From NCBI RefSeq assembly GCF_900091725.1, contig NZ_FMBW01000039.1, positions 1-64,000 of the forward strand: a stretch of 64,000 nucleotides of DNA, in the 5' to 3' direction. The stretch's first letter is position 1. Every line of letters starts with the position of its first letter. The translations under genes were made by a program, and so were the position numbers. Source of the DNA: Streptomyces sp. DvalAA-43. Lineage in GTDB: Bacteria > Actinomycetota > Actinomycetes > Streptomycetales > Streptomycetaceae. Under the pieces are notes generated by a model. It was not told the DNA's origin, made no database searches, and saw only the letters and a list, made by a program, of their open reading frames with translations. This document shows, piece after piece, positions 42,816-51,396 of this stretch.

Positions 42816-43856
42816 TCAGCCGTTGGGGAGGATGACGGCGCGGCCGTTGATCTTGCCGTGGTGCAGTCGCTCGTACGCCAGCGGCGCCTCGTCCAGGGTG
42901 TACGTCTCCACATGGACCTCGACCGAACCGGCGCGGGCGAGGTCGAGTACCTCGGCGAGCTCGGCGCGCGATCCCCAGTACGGGGAGGTCACCGTGGTGT
43001 TGTAGGGCAGGGAGCCGAAGCCGACCGGCAGCGCACCGCCGCCGAGGCCGACGATGGTGACGTCGGAGTCGATGGCGGCAGCGGCCCCGGCGGTGGCGAC
43101 GGTGGGCGGCGCCCCGACGAAGTCGAGGACGACCTGTGCCCCGATCCCACCGGTGAGTTCCCGGATCCTCGCCGCGGCGGCCTTGTCGGACAGGACGGTC
43201 TCGTGGGCGCCGACGGCACGGGCGAGGGCGAGCTTGTCCTCGGTGACGTCCAGGGCGATGACCCGGACGGCCGTCATGGCGCGCAGCAGCTGGATCGCGA
43301 CATGGCCGAGGCCGCCGGTGCCGATGACCACGGCGGTGGCGCCCGGCACCAGCTTGTGCAGCGACCGCTTGATCGCGTGGTACGGGGTCAGGCCCGCGTC
43401 GGTGAGCGGCACGGCCTGGACCGGGTCGAGGCCGTCGAGCGGCACCAGGTGGCGCGGATCGTCCACGATCATGTACTCGGCCATGGCGCCGGGCGAGCCG
43501 AGTCCGGGCGGGGTGATGCCGAGCTCCTTGGCGCGCAGGCAGTAGTTCTCCTTGCCTTCGGCGCACTTGACGCACGTACCGCAGCCCCAGGGGCCGTAGA
43601 CCGCGACGGGATCGCCGACCGAGAGCCCGTTCACCCCGTCGCCGAGGGCGGCGACGGTGCCCACGCCCTCATGGCCGAGGGTGAGCGGCAGCGGGAACGG
43701 GATCTGCTCCGCGGGCCAGCTCATCACGGCGATGTCGGAGTGACAGACGCCTGCGGCGATGACCTTGAGCAGCACCTGGCCGGGGCCGGGCTGCGGGTCG
43801 GGCACGGTGACGACCTCGGGGGCCGCACCCACGGTGCGGTACTGAACGGCCTTCAT
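42816..43856 (-). CDS. zinc-dependent NAD(P)-alcohol dehydrogenase
   Basis: A 346-residue medium-chain dehydrogenase from ATG 43856, with GGAGAA 5 bp upstream. Catalytic zinc ligands are Cys38 (GVCHSD) and His62-Glu63 (LGHEGVG). Structural zinc is held by Cys92, Cys95, Cys98 and Cys106 (CGTCVKCAEGKENYC). The Rossmann motif is VIGTGGLGHVAIQLL. It oxidises or reduces alcohols and aldehydes. It is the third gene of the TetR-SDR-ADH operon, 58 bp after the SDR gene. Confidence 0.92.
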   Translation of the reverse strand: MKAVQYRTVGAAPEVVTVPDPQPGPGQVLLKVIAAGVCHSDIAVMSWPAEQIPFPLPLTLGHEGVGTVAALGDGVNGLSVGDPVAVYGPWGCGTCVKCAEGKENYCLRAKELGITPPGLGSPGAMAEYMIVDDPRHLVPLDGLDPVQAVPLTDAGLTPYHAIKRSLHKLVPGATAVVIGTGGLGHVAIQLLRAMTAVRVIALDVTEDKLALARAVGAHETVLSDKAAAARIRELTGGIGAQVVLDFVGAPPTVATAGAAAAIDSDVTIVGLGGGALPVGFGSLPYNTTVTSPYWGSRAELAEVLDLARAGSVEVHVETYTLDEAPLAYERLHHGKINGRAVILPNG

Positions 43857-43914
43857 GGAATTCTCCTCACGTTCGCTGCTTCCTCGACTCGCCCCCGTTC
43901 CCCCCGTTCGCCGC

Positions 43915-44688
43915 TCAGGAGGCGGAGTAGCCGCCGTCCACCAGGTGGTAGCTGCCGTGGATGAAGGAGGCGCGGTCGGAGAGCAGGAAGGCGGCGAGTT
44001 CGGCGACTTCCTCCGCCGTGCCGAGCCGTCCGGCCGGGTGCAACGAGACCAGGTGGTCGCGGGCCGCGCTGTCGGTGTTGCGCAGCAGCGGTGTGTCGAT
44101 GAAGCCGGGGCCGACGGCGTTGATCCGGACGTCCCGGGCCGCGTATTCGAGAGCCGCGGTCTTGGTGAGGCCGACGACACCGTGCTTGGCGGCCACGTAG
44201 GCGGGCGAGCCGGCGAAGCCGTTGGTGCCGAGGATCGACGACATGTTGACGACGGCGCCGCCGCCCGCCGCGACGATGGCGGGAAGCTCGTAGCGCATCG
44301 AGTAGAAGACGCCGCTGAGGTTGGTGGCGACGACCCGGTTCCAGTCCTCGACCGCGTACTCGCCGGTGGGGCTGCTGGGGCCGCCGATACCCGCGTTGTT
44401 GACGGCGAGGTGCAGGGCGCCGAAGGTGTCGACGGCGAACCGCACGCCCGCTTCGACGGAGGCGGGGTCGGTGACGTCCATGGCCACGGCGGCGGCCTTG
44501 GCGCCTGCGCTCTCCAGCTCGGCTACCGCCTTGCGGGCACCGGCCTCGTCGTAGTCGGCGACGACGACGGAGGCGCCGCCCGCGGCCAGTCGGTGGGCCA
44601 GGGCCAGTCCGATGCCGGAGGCTCCGCCGGTGATGAGGGCGGTCCTGCCCGCGAACTCCTGGTCGGCGGGGGTGGGGGTGGTGCTCAT
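43915..44688 (-). CDS. short-chain dehydrogenase/reductase
   Basis: A 257-residue classical SDR from ATG 44688 (ATGA overlap with the tetR stop). The cofactor motif TGGASGIG lies at residues 20-27, with Asp45 (VVADYDEAG) selecting NAD(H). NNAG lies at 97-100. The catalytic triad is Ser151, Tyr164 and Lys168 in NMSSILG and SPAYVAAKHG, with Asn124 nearby. The ending FIHGSYHLVDGGYSAS is typical. The product probably works with the downstream dehydrogenase on the same alcohol/ketone pathway under TetR control. Confidence 0.92.
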   Translation of the reverse strand: MSTTPTPADQEFAGRTALITGGASGIGLALAHRLAAGGASVVVADYDEAGARKAVAELESAGAKAAAVAMDVTDPASVEAGVRFAVDTFGALHLAVNNAGIGGPSSPTGEYAVEDWNRVVATNLSGVFYSMRYELPAIVAAGGGAVVNMSSILGTNGFAGSPAYVAAKHGVVGLTKTAALEYAARDVRINAVGPGFIDTPLLRNTDSAARDHLVSLHPAGRLGTAEEVAELAAFLLSDRASFIHGSYHLVDGGYSAS

Positions 44689-45356
44689 GAGTCTGTGCTT
44701 CCTTCCGTGGTGCTGTGCGGCGCCTGCCCGGCGGGAGGCTGCGCGAGCAGTTCCCCGGCGAGGGCGTCGAAGGCCTGCCCGATCAGTCGGGGCAGGTCGT
44801 CCGGTTGCCCGGCGCGTGCCCAGGCGGCCTGGGCCGCGAGGAGTGCCCCGGCGCCCGCGGCGACCGTGACGGCGGGGCGGATGTCCCGTCGCGGGTCGAC
44901 CCCGAGCCGGTCCGCGACGATGGCGACCGAGTCCTCCTGGGCGTCCACCCGGATGTGGTGGAACGCCGCGTAGAGGGTCGGCTCCTGTTCGGCGAGGACC
45001 AGCAGGTCGAAGATCCGCTCGCGCCGGTGCCAGGCCTGCGCGCCGGGGTGTTCGAGCCAGTCCTCGACGGCCCTGCGGTAGGCGATGAGCGGGGGCTCGT
45101 CGGCGGGGCGGGCCCGCAGGGCGTCGTTGATCCGGTCGCCGTCGCCCCGGAGCGAGTCCAGGACCGCGGCTTCCTTGCTCGTGAAGTACCGGCTGAAGGT
45201 GCGCCGGTCGACGTCCGCGTGTTCCGCGATCTCCTCGACCGTCACCTGCTTCAGACCCCGGTCGAGCACCAGCTCGAACGCGGCCTGCGCCAGTGTGTCC
45301 CGGGTCTTGCGGGCCTTGCGGCTCCGCCGCTCCGGGATCTTCCGTTCCGGATTCAT
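44685..45356 (-). CDS. TetR-family transcriptional regulator
   Basis: A 223-residue protein from ATG 45356; the open frame starts upstream at 45422, but that part carries the operator. HTH residues are clear: RDTLAQAAFELVLDRGLKQV and VEEIAEHADVDRRTFSRYFT. The C-terminal part matches the MftR/TetR_C_17-like helical domain (HRRERIFDLLVLAEQEPTLY). It is the first gene of an operon with SDR and ADH. The palindrome at 45378-45411, just upstream of its start, is the probable autoregulatory operator. Confidence 0.92.
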   Translation of the reverse strand: MNPERKIPERRSRKARKTRDTLAQAAFELVLDRGLKQVTVEEIAEHADVDRRTFSRYFTSKEAAVLDSLRGDGDRINDALRARPADEPPLIAYRRAVEDWLEHPGAQAWHRRERIFDLLVLAEQEPTLYAAFHHIRVDAQEDSVAIVADRLGVDPRRDIRPAVTVAAGAGALLAAQAAWARAGQPDDLPRLIGQAFDALAGELLAQPPAGQAPHSTTEGSTDS

Positions 45357-45377
45357 AAGTGCACCGTACACCTGAAA

Positions 45378-45411
45378 ATGTCCCACCGCGACATAAGTCG
45401 CGACGGGACAT
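45378..45411. promoter_or_regulatory. TetR operator candidate: 34-bp inverted repeat
   Basis: ATGTCCCACCGCGACAT (45378-45394) and AAGTCGCGACGGGACAT (45395-45411) are reverse complements with 3 mismatches in 17. The dyad lies 22 bp upstream of the tetR start codon. No other gene starts here, so it should govern only the TetR-SDR-ADH operon. Confidence 0.75.
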
Positions 45412-45443
45412 TCGATCGCCATGCGGTGGCCCTCCTCGGCGCG

Positions 45444-46658
45444 CTACCGGCCGCTGAACGCCTCCGCCGCCCTGCGGGCGCCGTGGCCGCCGCCCGAGGG
45501 CCGGCCGAGGTCATCGGCCGCTGCCCGGCGCAGGGCGAGCGCGGCGATGTCGTCGCGCCGTACGCCTCCGGAGAAGGAATCGAGGTCGGCGTCGAGCGCT
45601 TCCAGCACCTCGTACGGCGCCCGCTCCGCCCAGCGGCCCAGCCGGGCGTCCAGCGGATAGAAGGCACCGGAGGCGTCGCGCGCCTCGGTGACCCCGTCGG
45701 TACAGAGCAGCAGCGTGCCGCCGGGCGGGAAGTCCAGCCATTCGGCGGCCCTCGGCTCACAGCTGAGTTCCGCCATGCCCAGCGGCACGAAGGTGCGGCG
45801 CAGCGGAACGGCGTCGGCCATGCCGTCGTGCAGCAGCCGGGGCGGCAGATGGCCGCAGTTGACGGCCTGGACCCGGTCGCTTCCGTCGAAGCCGAGCACC
45901 AGGGCGGTGACGAAGCGTTCGGTCTCCCCGGTCTGGGCGGAGAACACGTTGTGCCGGGCGACCGCGTCCTCCAGGGCGTCGACCACACCGGTCAGGGCGG
46001 GTTCGCGAATGGCCGCTTCCCGGAACGCTCCGAGCACGGCGAAGCCCGCCCCGATCGCGGCGAGGCCCTTGCCCTGGACATCCCCGATGATCACCCGGGT
46101 TCCGTAGGGCGACTGGACGACCTCGTAGATGTCGCCGCCGACCAGCCGGTCCTCCTCGATCGGCGTATAGATGCCATGGGCGAGGACCTGATCGGTCAGG
46201 ATGGGCAGCGGGCGCAGGATCTGGCGCTGGAGCGCGACGGCGGCGGACCGCAGCCGGGCTATCTCCGTGGCGTGGCGGATCCGCAGCGCGCAGGCGCCGA
46301 TCCCCAGGCAACAGGCCAGCACGGTGACGACGATGCCGGTGGTGACGTCCCAGAACGTGCCGTCCGTCGTCAGATGCGATCCGACGACGACAATCATGAT
46401 CAGGGTGGACACGCCCACGGTCTGCCGGATCGTTCCGAAGACCGAGACGAGTGCGGGCACGACCACCAGCAGCGGTACGAGGCGCAGGTCCTCGCCGGTC
46501 CGGAAGTCCAGCACGACGACCAGGGCCGTCAGCAGGGCGAGCCCGCCGAACAGTGCGCGGTTCCCGACCCGTGGCGCGCGAACGGCCGCCTCCCCCGCAT
46601 CCGTCACCGGGAGCGTCGCTCCACGTGCGGCAAGCAGGCGCTGAAGCCCGATCGTCAC
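45444..46658 (-). CDS. PP2C-type serine phosphatase (RsbU/SpoIIE-like), membrane-anchored
   Basis: A 404-residue protein from GTG 46658, 6 bp behind GGGAGGAG. Three to four transmembrane helices span about residues 30-130 (FGGLALLTALVVVL, LVPLLVVVPALVSVF, GIVVTVLACCLGIG). The cytoplasmic SpoIIE phosphatase domain (about 160-385) has metal-binding GGDIYEV, IIGDVQGKGLAA, GHLPPRLL, LLLCTDGVTEA and RRDDIAAL. Such enzymes dephosphorylate anti-anti-sigma factors. No STAS or HATPase partner is adjacent, although a SigB-family sigma factor gene lies 3.3 kb away. The trigger is unknown. Confidence 0.9.
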   Translation of the reverse strand: MTIGLQRLLAARGATLPVTDAGEAAVRAPRVGNRALFGGLALLTALVVVLDFRTGEDLRLVPLLVVVPALVSVFGTIRQTVGVSTLIMIVVVGSHLTTDGTFWDVTTGIVVTVLACCLGIGACALRIRHATEIARLRSAAVALQRQILRPLPILTDQVLAHGIYTPIEEDRLVGGDIYEVVQSPYGTRVIIGDVQGKGLAAIGAGFAVLGAFREAAIREPALTGVVDALEDAVARHNVFSAQTGETERFVTALVLGFDGSDRVQAVNCGHLPPRLLHDGMADAVPLRRTFVPLGMAELSCEPRAAEWLDFPPGGTLLLCTDGVTEARDASGAFYPLDARLGRWAERAPYEVLEALDADLDSFSGGVRRDDIAALALRRAAADDLGRPSGGGHGARRAAEAFSGR

Positions 46659-46833
46659 GGCCGGCTCCTCCCGGGACCTGCCGGCCCGGTGCCGGCGTTC
46701 CCTTCCAGTCCACCCGGCTCCGAGGGACGGCACACGAGTCCTACGGCCCCTCGGGGCGAGTCGAAGGTCCCGACGCGCGCCACGGTGTGACCTTCAGCCC
46801 GGAGCTTTCGGGCCGAAGGTCCCGTGCCACGGG

Positions 46834-47592
46834 TCAGCGCACGGCTGCCGCGCGGGCGTCGCGGTCGCCGCCGGGCGTCGGCAGCGGATCCGGCACCAGC
46901 GCCGAGAGGAAGGACGTCCGGCGGCGGAGCGCGAATCCCATGGCTTCGTAGAGCCGGACGGCGTTGGTGTTGGCGGCGGCGGCGTGCAGGAACGGCGTTT
47001 CGCCGCGCTGCCGGATCTCGTGGGCGACGGCGCGCACGAGCCCGGTGCCGAGCCCCTGCCCGCGCACCGACTCGTCGGTGCAGACGGCGCTGATCTCGCT
47101 CCAGCCCGACGGGCGCATCCGTTCGCCGGCCATGGCGACCAGCACCCCGTCGCGCCGTACGCCTAGGTAGGTGCCGAGCTCGACGGTCCGGGGCAGGAAC
47201 GGGCCCGGCCGGGTGCGCTCGACCAGGGCGAGCATGTCGGGCACATCGGCGGGTCCGAGCCGTACGGCCTCGGGGAAGGGCTCCGTCGCTACCCCGGCGT
47301 CGACGAGCTGGACGCCCTCGGCGTGGAAGACGACCTCCCAGTCGTCCGGCGGCGGCTCGCGGAAGGCGGTGATGGTGACGGCGCCGCCGGGTCCGGCGAG
47401 TGCCGCCGCGTCGTCCCAGTCCCGGGCCTCCGGGGCCTCCGGCATCGCGACCCAGGGGGCGACGTCCGCCGGGTAGCGCAGGATTCGGCCACGGCGCTCG
47501 GTGAAATGGGCGTGCGGGCCGGTCAGCGCGGAGCGGACGGGGCTGTCCAGCGGGTGCGCACCGTCGGCGGGGGTGGCGTGGGGCGTGCTCAC
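46834..47592 (-). CDS. GNAT-family N-acetyltransferase
   Basis: A 252-residue protein from GTG 47592 (4-bp overlap with the preceding oxidoreductase stop). The C-terminal domain carries VCTDESVRGQGLGTGLVRAV, the acetyl-CoA-binding motif A (R-G-Q-G-L-G-T), and HAAAANTNAVRLYEAMGFAL (motif B). The first 110 residues are a less conserved FR47-like half. The acceptor is unknown. Coupling to an NADP oxidoreductase suggests a two-step detoxification, which is inference. Confidence 0.9.
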   Translation of the reverse strand: MSTPHATPADGAHPLDSPVRSALTGPHAHFTERRGRILRYPADVAPWVAMPEAPEARDWDDAAALAGPGGAVTITAFREPPPDDWEVVFHAEGVQLVDAGVATEPFPEAVRLGPADVPDMLALVERTRPGPFLPRTVELGTYLGVRRDGVLVAMAGERMRPSGWSEISAVCTDESVRGQGLGTGLVRAVAHEIRQRGETPFLHAAAANTNAVRLYEAMGFALRRRTSFLSALVPDPLPTPGGDRDARAAAVR

Positions 47593-48509
47593 GCGCCCAC
47601 CTCGATCACGATCTTGCCGAGCGTGTGTCCGTCCTCGACGACGCGCAGCGCGTCCGCCGCCCCGTCGAGCGGGAAGGTCCGGTTCACATGGGTCCGCAGG
47701 GCGCCGGTGACGACGAGGTTCGCCACCTCGTCGAGGACGGCCGCGGTGCGGGCCCGCTCGACGGCCGCCCCGCCCAGCTCCTCGGCCAGCGGCTTGCCAC
47801 CGGCGCTGATCAGTGCGGCCGGGTCCCCGAGCAGCGTGGCCGCGGCTCTCAGGGTGTCGCCGCCGACCAGGTCGAAGACCGCGTCCACACCGTCGGGGGC
47901 CGCTGCCCGCACCCGGTCGGCGATTCCGGGGCCGGATGCGACGTGCACCGCGCCGAGCGATTCGACGAACTCCTTCTTGGCCGCGCTCGCGACGCCGATG
48001 ACATGGACGCCGCCGTGCCGGGCGAGCTGGACGGCCGCGGTTCCGACACCGCCCCCGGCCCCGGTGATCAGCAGGGTCGAGCCGGGGGCGAGGCCGAGCT
48101 GGCGGATGCCGTCGTACGCGGTGGCGGCCGCGACCGGCAGCACCGCCGCGTCGGTGAACGACAGCCCGGCCGGCTTGTGCGCGGTCACGGCGACGGGCAG
48201 CAGGGTGTACTCGGCGTAGCCGCCGGTCAGCGGATTACCGAAGACCTCGTCCCCGATCGCGAACCCTTCGACGTCCGGGCCGATGCCCTCGACGACTCCG
48301 GCGGCCTCGCTGCCGAAGACGGTGGGAAAGGGCCGCGGCGCGCTGCCGGGCCTGAGGTATCCCGTGCGCAGCTTCCAGTCGACCGGGTTGACCCCGGCCG
48401 CCCGGACCGCGACGAGCAGTTCGCCGGGGCCCGGCACCGGCACGTCCTGATCGATGAGGGCCTCCACCTCCGGTCCGCCGTTGCGGGTGAACACGTACGC
48501 CTTGGACAT
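47589..48509 (-). CDS. NADP-dependent quinone-oxidoreductase-like dehydrogenase
   Basis: A 306-residue zinc-free medium-chain oxidoreductase from ATG 48509. The GroES-like part has GELLVAVRAAGVNPVDWKLR and GSEAAGVVEGIG. The nucleotide-binding part has LLITGAGGGVGTAAVQLARH, and DGVDAVFDLVGGDTLR follows. It lacks the catalytic-zinc Cys/His pattern, so it belongs to the quinone reductase branch, which reduces quinones or enones with NADPH. It is the first gene of a two-gene unit with the GNAT gene. Confidence 0.92.
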   Translation of the reverse strand: MSKAYVFTRNGGPEVEALIDQDVPVPGPGELLVAVRAAGVNPVDWKLRTGYLRPGSAPRPFPTVFGSEAAGVVEGIGPDVEGFAIGDEVFGNPLTGGYAEYTLLPVAVTAHKPAGLSFTDAAVLPVAAATAYDGIRQLGLAPGSTLLITGAGGGVGTAAVQLARHGGVHVIGVASAAKKEFVESLGAVHVASGPGIADRVRAAAPDGVDAVFDLVGGDTLRAAATLLGDPAALISAGGKPLAEELGGAAVERARTAAVLDEVANLVVTGALRTHVNRTFPLDGAADALRVVEDGHTLGKIVIEVGA

Positions 48510-48721
48510 GGACTTCCTCTCTCCTGTTCACGGCAGCGGCGGCCGGGCCGCCCGCCGATCTCCACAGCAGCAGGAATGCCTCCGTCCGGGCACGTATTCC
48601 CCTCGGGGCGGAGTGTTCACGGGACCGCAACGATGCAAGGGGCACCGACCGTGACCGGATCCCCGGCCCCGGTCACGAGGGAGTTCGCGCGGCACGTAGG
48701 AAATGCCGGACGGCGACGGCG

Positions 48722-49489
48722 TCAGTGCTTGAGTCTCGCCATCAGATCACGCATGTCGCTGATCATCGCGGACTGGTACGGGGACAGATCGGAGGTGTCC
48801 GGCCCTTCGCCGGACGGGACTTCGCCGTTGTCACTGTTGAACTGGGAGTAGGCGGAGAGGCTCAGCGAGAAGACCGCGCCGCCCTCCACCACCCGCAGTT
48901 CCATGACGCCGTCGTCCTGCGTCAGCATGTACGCGCTGTCGCCGAGGTTCGGAACGCTCTCCACCTTCACATCGGTGCCGATACCGGAATCGGCCACTCC
49001 GCGCGTCGCCTCGAATTCGGCCGCGGGGTCGGTCTTCTTGTGCAGCACCACCCTGGCCCCGACGGAGTAGTCGATGGACCAGCGGTTGCTGAACGGCTTC
49101 TTCGCGGCCGGTGACCGAAGGGAGAGGTAGCACTCGGCCCGGTCCAGGACCGGGTCGTTGAGGAGTTCCGGATCGAGCCCGGGTGTGTCGTCCTTCGGCG
49201 CTATCGCCGCGCCGACCGCCTTCAGCCGGACGGACGGGCACAGGTCTCCGGCCAGCCGGTAGCCGTGCATGTCCGGTTTCCGGTCGCCGGAGGGATACAG
49301 GTACACCGCACCCGCCCATACGGCCGAAGCCACCACGGCTCCGCTCAGTGCCCACAGCCACGGGCGGCGCGTACGGGGTTCCCTCGCGGGTCTCGGGTCG
49401 AGGCCGCCCACCACGTCGCCCGCCCCGGCCTCACCGAACTCGCCCACCAACTCCGGCTCGGAGATCACCTGTGCCCCCCCCTCGGCCAT
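48722..49489 (-). CDS. membrane-anchored hypothetical protein
   Basis: A 255-residue protein. ATG 49489 is preferred because GGGAGGA lies 9 bp upstream; ATG 49507 is an alternative. An N-terminal cytoplasmic segment of about 35 residues precedes one transmembrane helix (LWALSGAVVASAVWAGAVYL). The extracytoplasmic domain has two cysteines (DLCPSVRL and AECYLSLR), likely a disulfide. Its layout (RLAGDLCPSVRLKAVG, then a Cys in the following strand) is shared by a set of Streptomyces hypothetical proteins. No function is known. Confidence 0.75.
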   Translation of the reverse strand: MAEGGAQVISEPELVGEFGEAGAGDVVGGLDPRPAREPRTRRPWLWALSGAVVASAVWAGAVYLYPSGDRKPDMHGYRLAGDLCPSVRLKAVGAAIAPKDDTPGLDPELLNDPVLDRAECYLSLRSPAAKKPFSNRWSIDYSVGARVVLHKKTDPAAEFEATRGVADSGIGTDVKVESVPNLGDSAYMLTQDDGVMELRVVEGGAVFSLSLSAYSQFNSDNGEVPSGEGPDTSDLSPYQSAMISDMRDLMARLKH

Positions 49490-49941
49490 GTCATCCGTCC
49501 TCCCCATGATGGCCCACCGCGCACCGCAGGACCGGCGGTGCCGTGGTGTCCGGGCACATCGCACGGAGGTGGGGTGCTGTTTCGTGCGGACGTACTCTCC
49601 GGACGCGGCGGCCGAAGTTACCGTCTTCCTTCCCGAACCTGCGCCGTCGATGTCGCGACACCGTCGATTTCAACTCAACTACCGCTGGATATGCGCCGGT
49701 CGGTCCCCCCTGCCCGTCGGCTGTGGCAGTCTGTTGAGCGACCGCCCCACCGGGCTCCCCCGTACCGGTGGGGCGGTTCCGCTGTCCGCGTGGCCGCTCC
49801 GCGGGCATATGACGGGTCATCACGACGTTTTCTGGCCATAGATGCCGTGTGACCTGATCAACTTCCACTCTCCCGCATGGGTTCTCCATCCGGGGGCAGG
49901 CGCATACACCTCATGGGCTACGACCAGGGGAGCGTGACGAG
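49490..49941. other. non-coding interval with one strong hairpin
   Basis: ACCGCCCCACCGG (49741-49753) and CCGGTGGGGCGGT (49765-49777) form a perfect 13-bp stem with an 11-nt loop. Neither flanking gene ends here (both start outward), so it is not an obvious terminator for an annotated gene. Nothing else was recognised. Confidence 0.55.
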
Positions 49942-50850
49942 ATGACGGCGCACACTGCGCGGAACACCGGTGCGGAGCGAGTGGAGAGTGCCCGCCCGGC
50001 ACCGGAGGCCGCGTCGGCCGGGGAGATCGGCGACCTGCCGTGGATCGAGGACGCGGGGAAGATCGCGCCTTGTGACGCACGCGAGTTGTCCAGGCTGTTC
50101 TTCGGCCGCCTCCAGGTCCTGGAGGAAGGGACCCCCGCCCACCAGTACGCGCGGAACACCCTGATCGAGATGAACCTCTCCCTCGTACGGTTCGCCGCGA
50201 GACGGTTCCGCAACCGGGCCGGCGGCGACATGGAGGACATCGTCCAGGTCGGCACGATCGGTCTGATCAAGGCCATCGACCGGTTCGAGCTCTCCCGCGA
50301 GGTCGAGTTCACCTCCTTCGCGGTCCCGTACATCACCGGGGAGATCAAACGGTTCTTCCGCGACACCACCTGGGCCGTGCATGTCCCGCGCCGACTGCAG
50401 GAGCTGCGGGTCGACCTCGCCAAGACCAAGGAGTCGCTCGTCACGGAACTCGACCGCGAACCCACGGTCCCCGAGCTCGCCGAGCACATGGGGCTGAGCG
50501 AGGAGGAGATCACCGAGGGCATCGTGGCGGCCAATGGGTACGCGGCGGGCTCGCTGGACATGCCGGCCGATCCGTCGGAAGCGGGACGGCGCCACGCACC
50601 GGGCCGCACCTTCGCCGATGTCCTCGGCGGTCCGGACCCCGCCCTGGAGACGGTCGAGAACCTGCATGTGCTCGCGCCGCTGCTGGGCTGTCTCGACGCG
50701 CGCGAACGCCGCATCATCGACATGCGTTTCGGCCAGGAGATGACACAGTCCTCGATCGGCGCGGAGCTCGGGATCTCGCAGATGCATGTGTCGCGGCTGA
50801 TCAGCAGAATTCTGCGGAAGCTCCGCAGCGGGATGTTCGTGGAGGAGTGA
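49942..50850 (+). CDS. SigB/SigF-family RNA polymerase sigma factor
   Basis: A 302-residue sigma factor from ATG 49942 with AGGGGAGCGTGACGAG upstream. Regions 2, 3 and 4 are present: NLSLVRFAARRFRNRAGGDM, EDIVQVGTIGLIKAIDRFEL, then EFTSFAVPYITGEIKRFFRD and TTWAVHVPRRLQELR (region 2.4/3), and SSIGAELGISQMHVSRLISR (region 4.2). This is the stress/development group of actinobacterial sigma factors controlled by anti-sigma kinases and anti-anti-sigma proteins, which are not next door here. The N-terminal 45 residues are variable. A strong terminator follows. Confidence 0.92.
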   Translation: MTAHTARNTGAERVESARPAPEAASAGEIGDLPWIEDAGKIAPCDARELSRLFFGRLQVLEEGTPAHQYARNTLIEMNLSLVRFAARRFRNRAGGDMEDIVQVGTIGLIKAIDRFELSREVEFTSFAVPYITGEIKRFFRDTTWAVHVPRRLQELRVDLAKTKESLVTELDREPTVPELAEHMGLSEEEITEGIVAANGYAAGSLDMPADPSEAGRRHAPGRTFADVLGGPDPALETVENLHVLAPLLGCLDARERRIIDMRFGQEMTQSSIGAELGISQMHVSRLISRILRKLRSGMFVEE

Positions 50851-50857
50851 CCCCGGT

Positions 50858-50900
50858 GGCCGGTGCGACGGCCAGGGGGCCTGCGGCCGTCGCACCGGCC
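50858..50900 (+). terminator. terminator after the SigB-family gene
   Basis: GGCCGGTGCGACGGCC (50858-50873) and GGCCGTCGCACCGGCC (50885-50900) form a perfect 16-bp stem with an 11-nt loop, 7 bp past the stop codon. Confidence 0.85.
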
Positions 50901-51129
50901 GGGCTCCCGGTCGCCCCGATCGCCCGGAGCCCTCGCCGCCGGGCTCCGGGGCGTCCCGCGTGCCCGTACGTTGCGGCCGGATGAAATCCCGGCGCGGCCA
51001 CCGGGCCGCCCCGCCGGACCGGCCCCGTACCGCTGGGCGGAGGCCCCGGCGCAGGTCGGAAGCGGTCCTGAGGGACGGCGGCCGGTCCCGCGCGCCCGTG
51101 GCGGGCCCCGCGCCCGTACGGAAGCGCGG

Positions 51130-51159
51130 TTGACGTCTCTCGGGAGCCGCTGCGACGCT
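51130..51159 (+). promoter_or_regulatory. candidate promoter of a leaderless leader peptide
   Basis: TTGACG (51130-51135), an 18-bp spacer, then GACGCT (51154-51159; matches TAnnnT at the A and the final T). The predicted transcription start falls at about 51166-51167, which is the ATG of the small ORF, so its mRNA would be leaderless. Confidence 0.45.
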
Positions 51160-51166
51160 CACCGCC

Positions 51167-51268
51167 ATGCCCGCGCCCCTGGTTCTCGTCCCGCGGCGCC
51201 ACGTCGGTCCGGGACGCCTCGCGTCCACCGCGTGTCGCCGCGGCCACCGCCGCGCCCCGCTCCGTTGA
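51167..51268 (+). CDS. 33-residue leader peptide of the actinobacterial sulfur-gene type
   Basis: ATG 51167 opens a 34-codon frame. The core LVPRRHVGPGRLASTACRR follows the pattern of short actinobacterial putative leader peptides found in front of sulfur-acquisition genes (a basic RRHV block, then A-S-x-x-C-R). The ORF is too short for ordinary gene calling. It lies between the terminator of the sigma factor gene and a TauD-like dioxygenase gene 128 bp downstream. In mycobacteria, leaderless cysteine-containing small ORFs act as cysteine-responsive attenuators. A similar role for the single Cys codon (residue 23) here is inference. No standard ribosome binding site is present, consistent with leaderless translation. 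Confidence 0.6.
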   Translation: MPAPLVLVPRRHVGPGRLASTACRRGHRRAPLR

Positions 51269-51396
51269 GCAGCTGAGCCGCGGCGGTCTCCGCTCCCGGC
51301 ACGGCCGTCCCGCCGCGCCGCCGTGTCCGACCGCACCGCCAGGACGCACACTCCCACGCACTCCCCGGAATCGCTCCGCACGGAAAGGCCTCCGCC

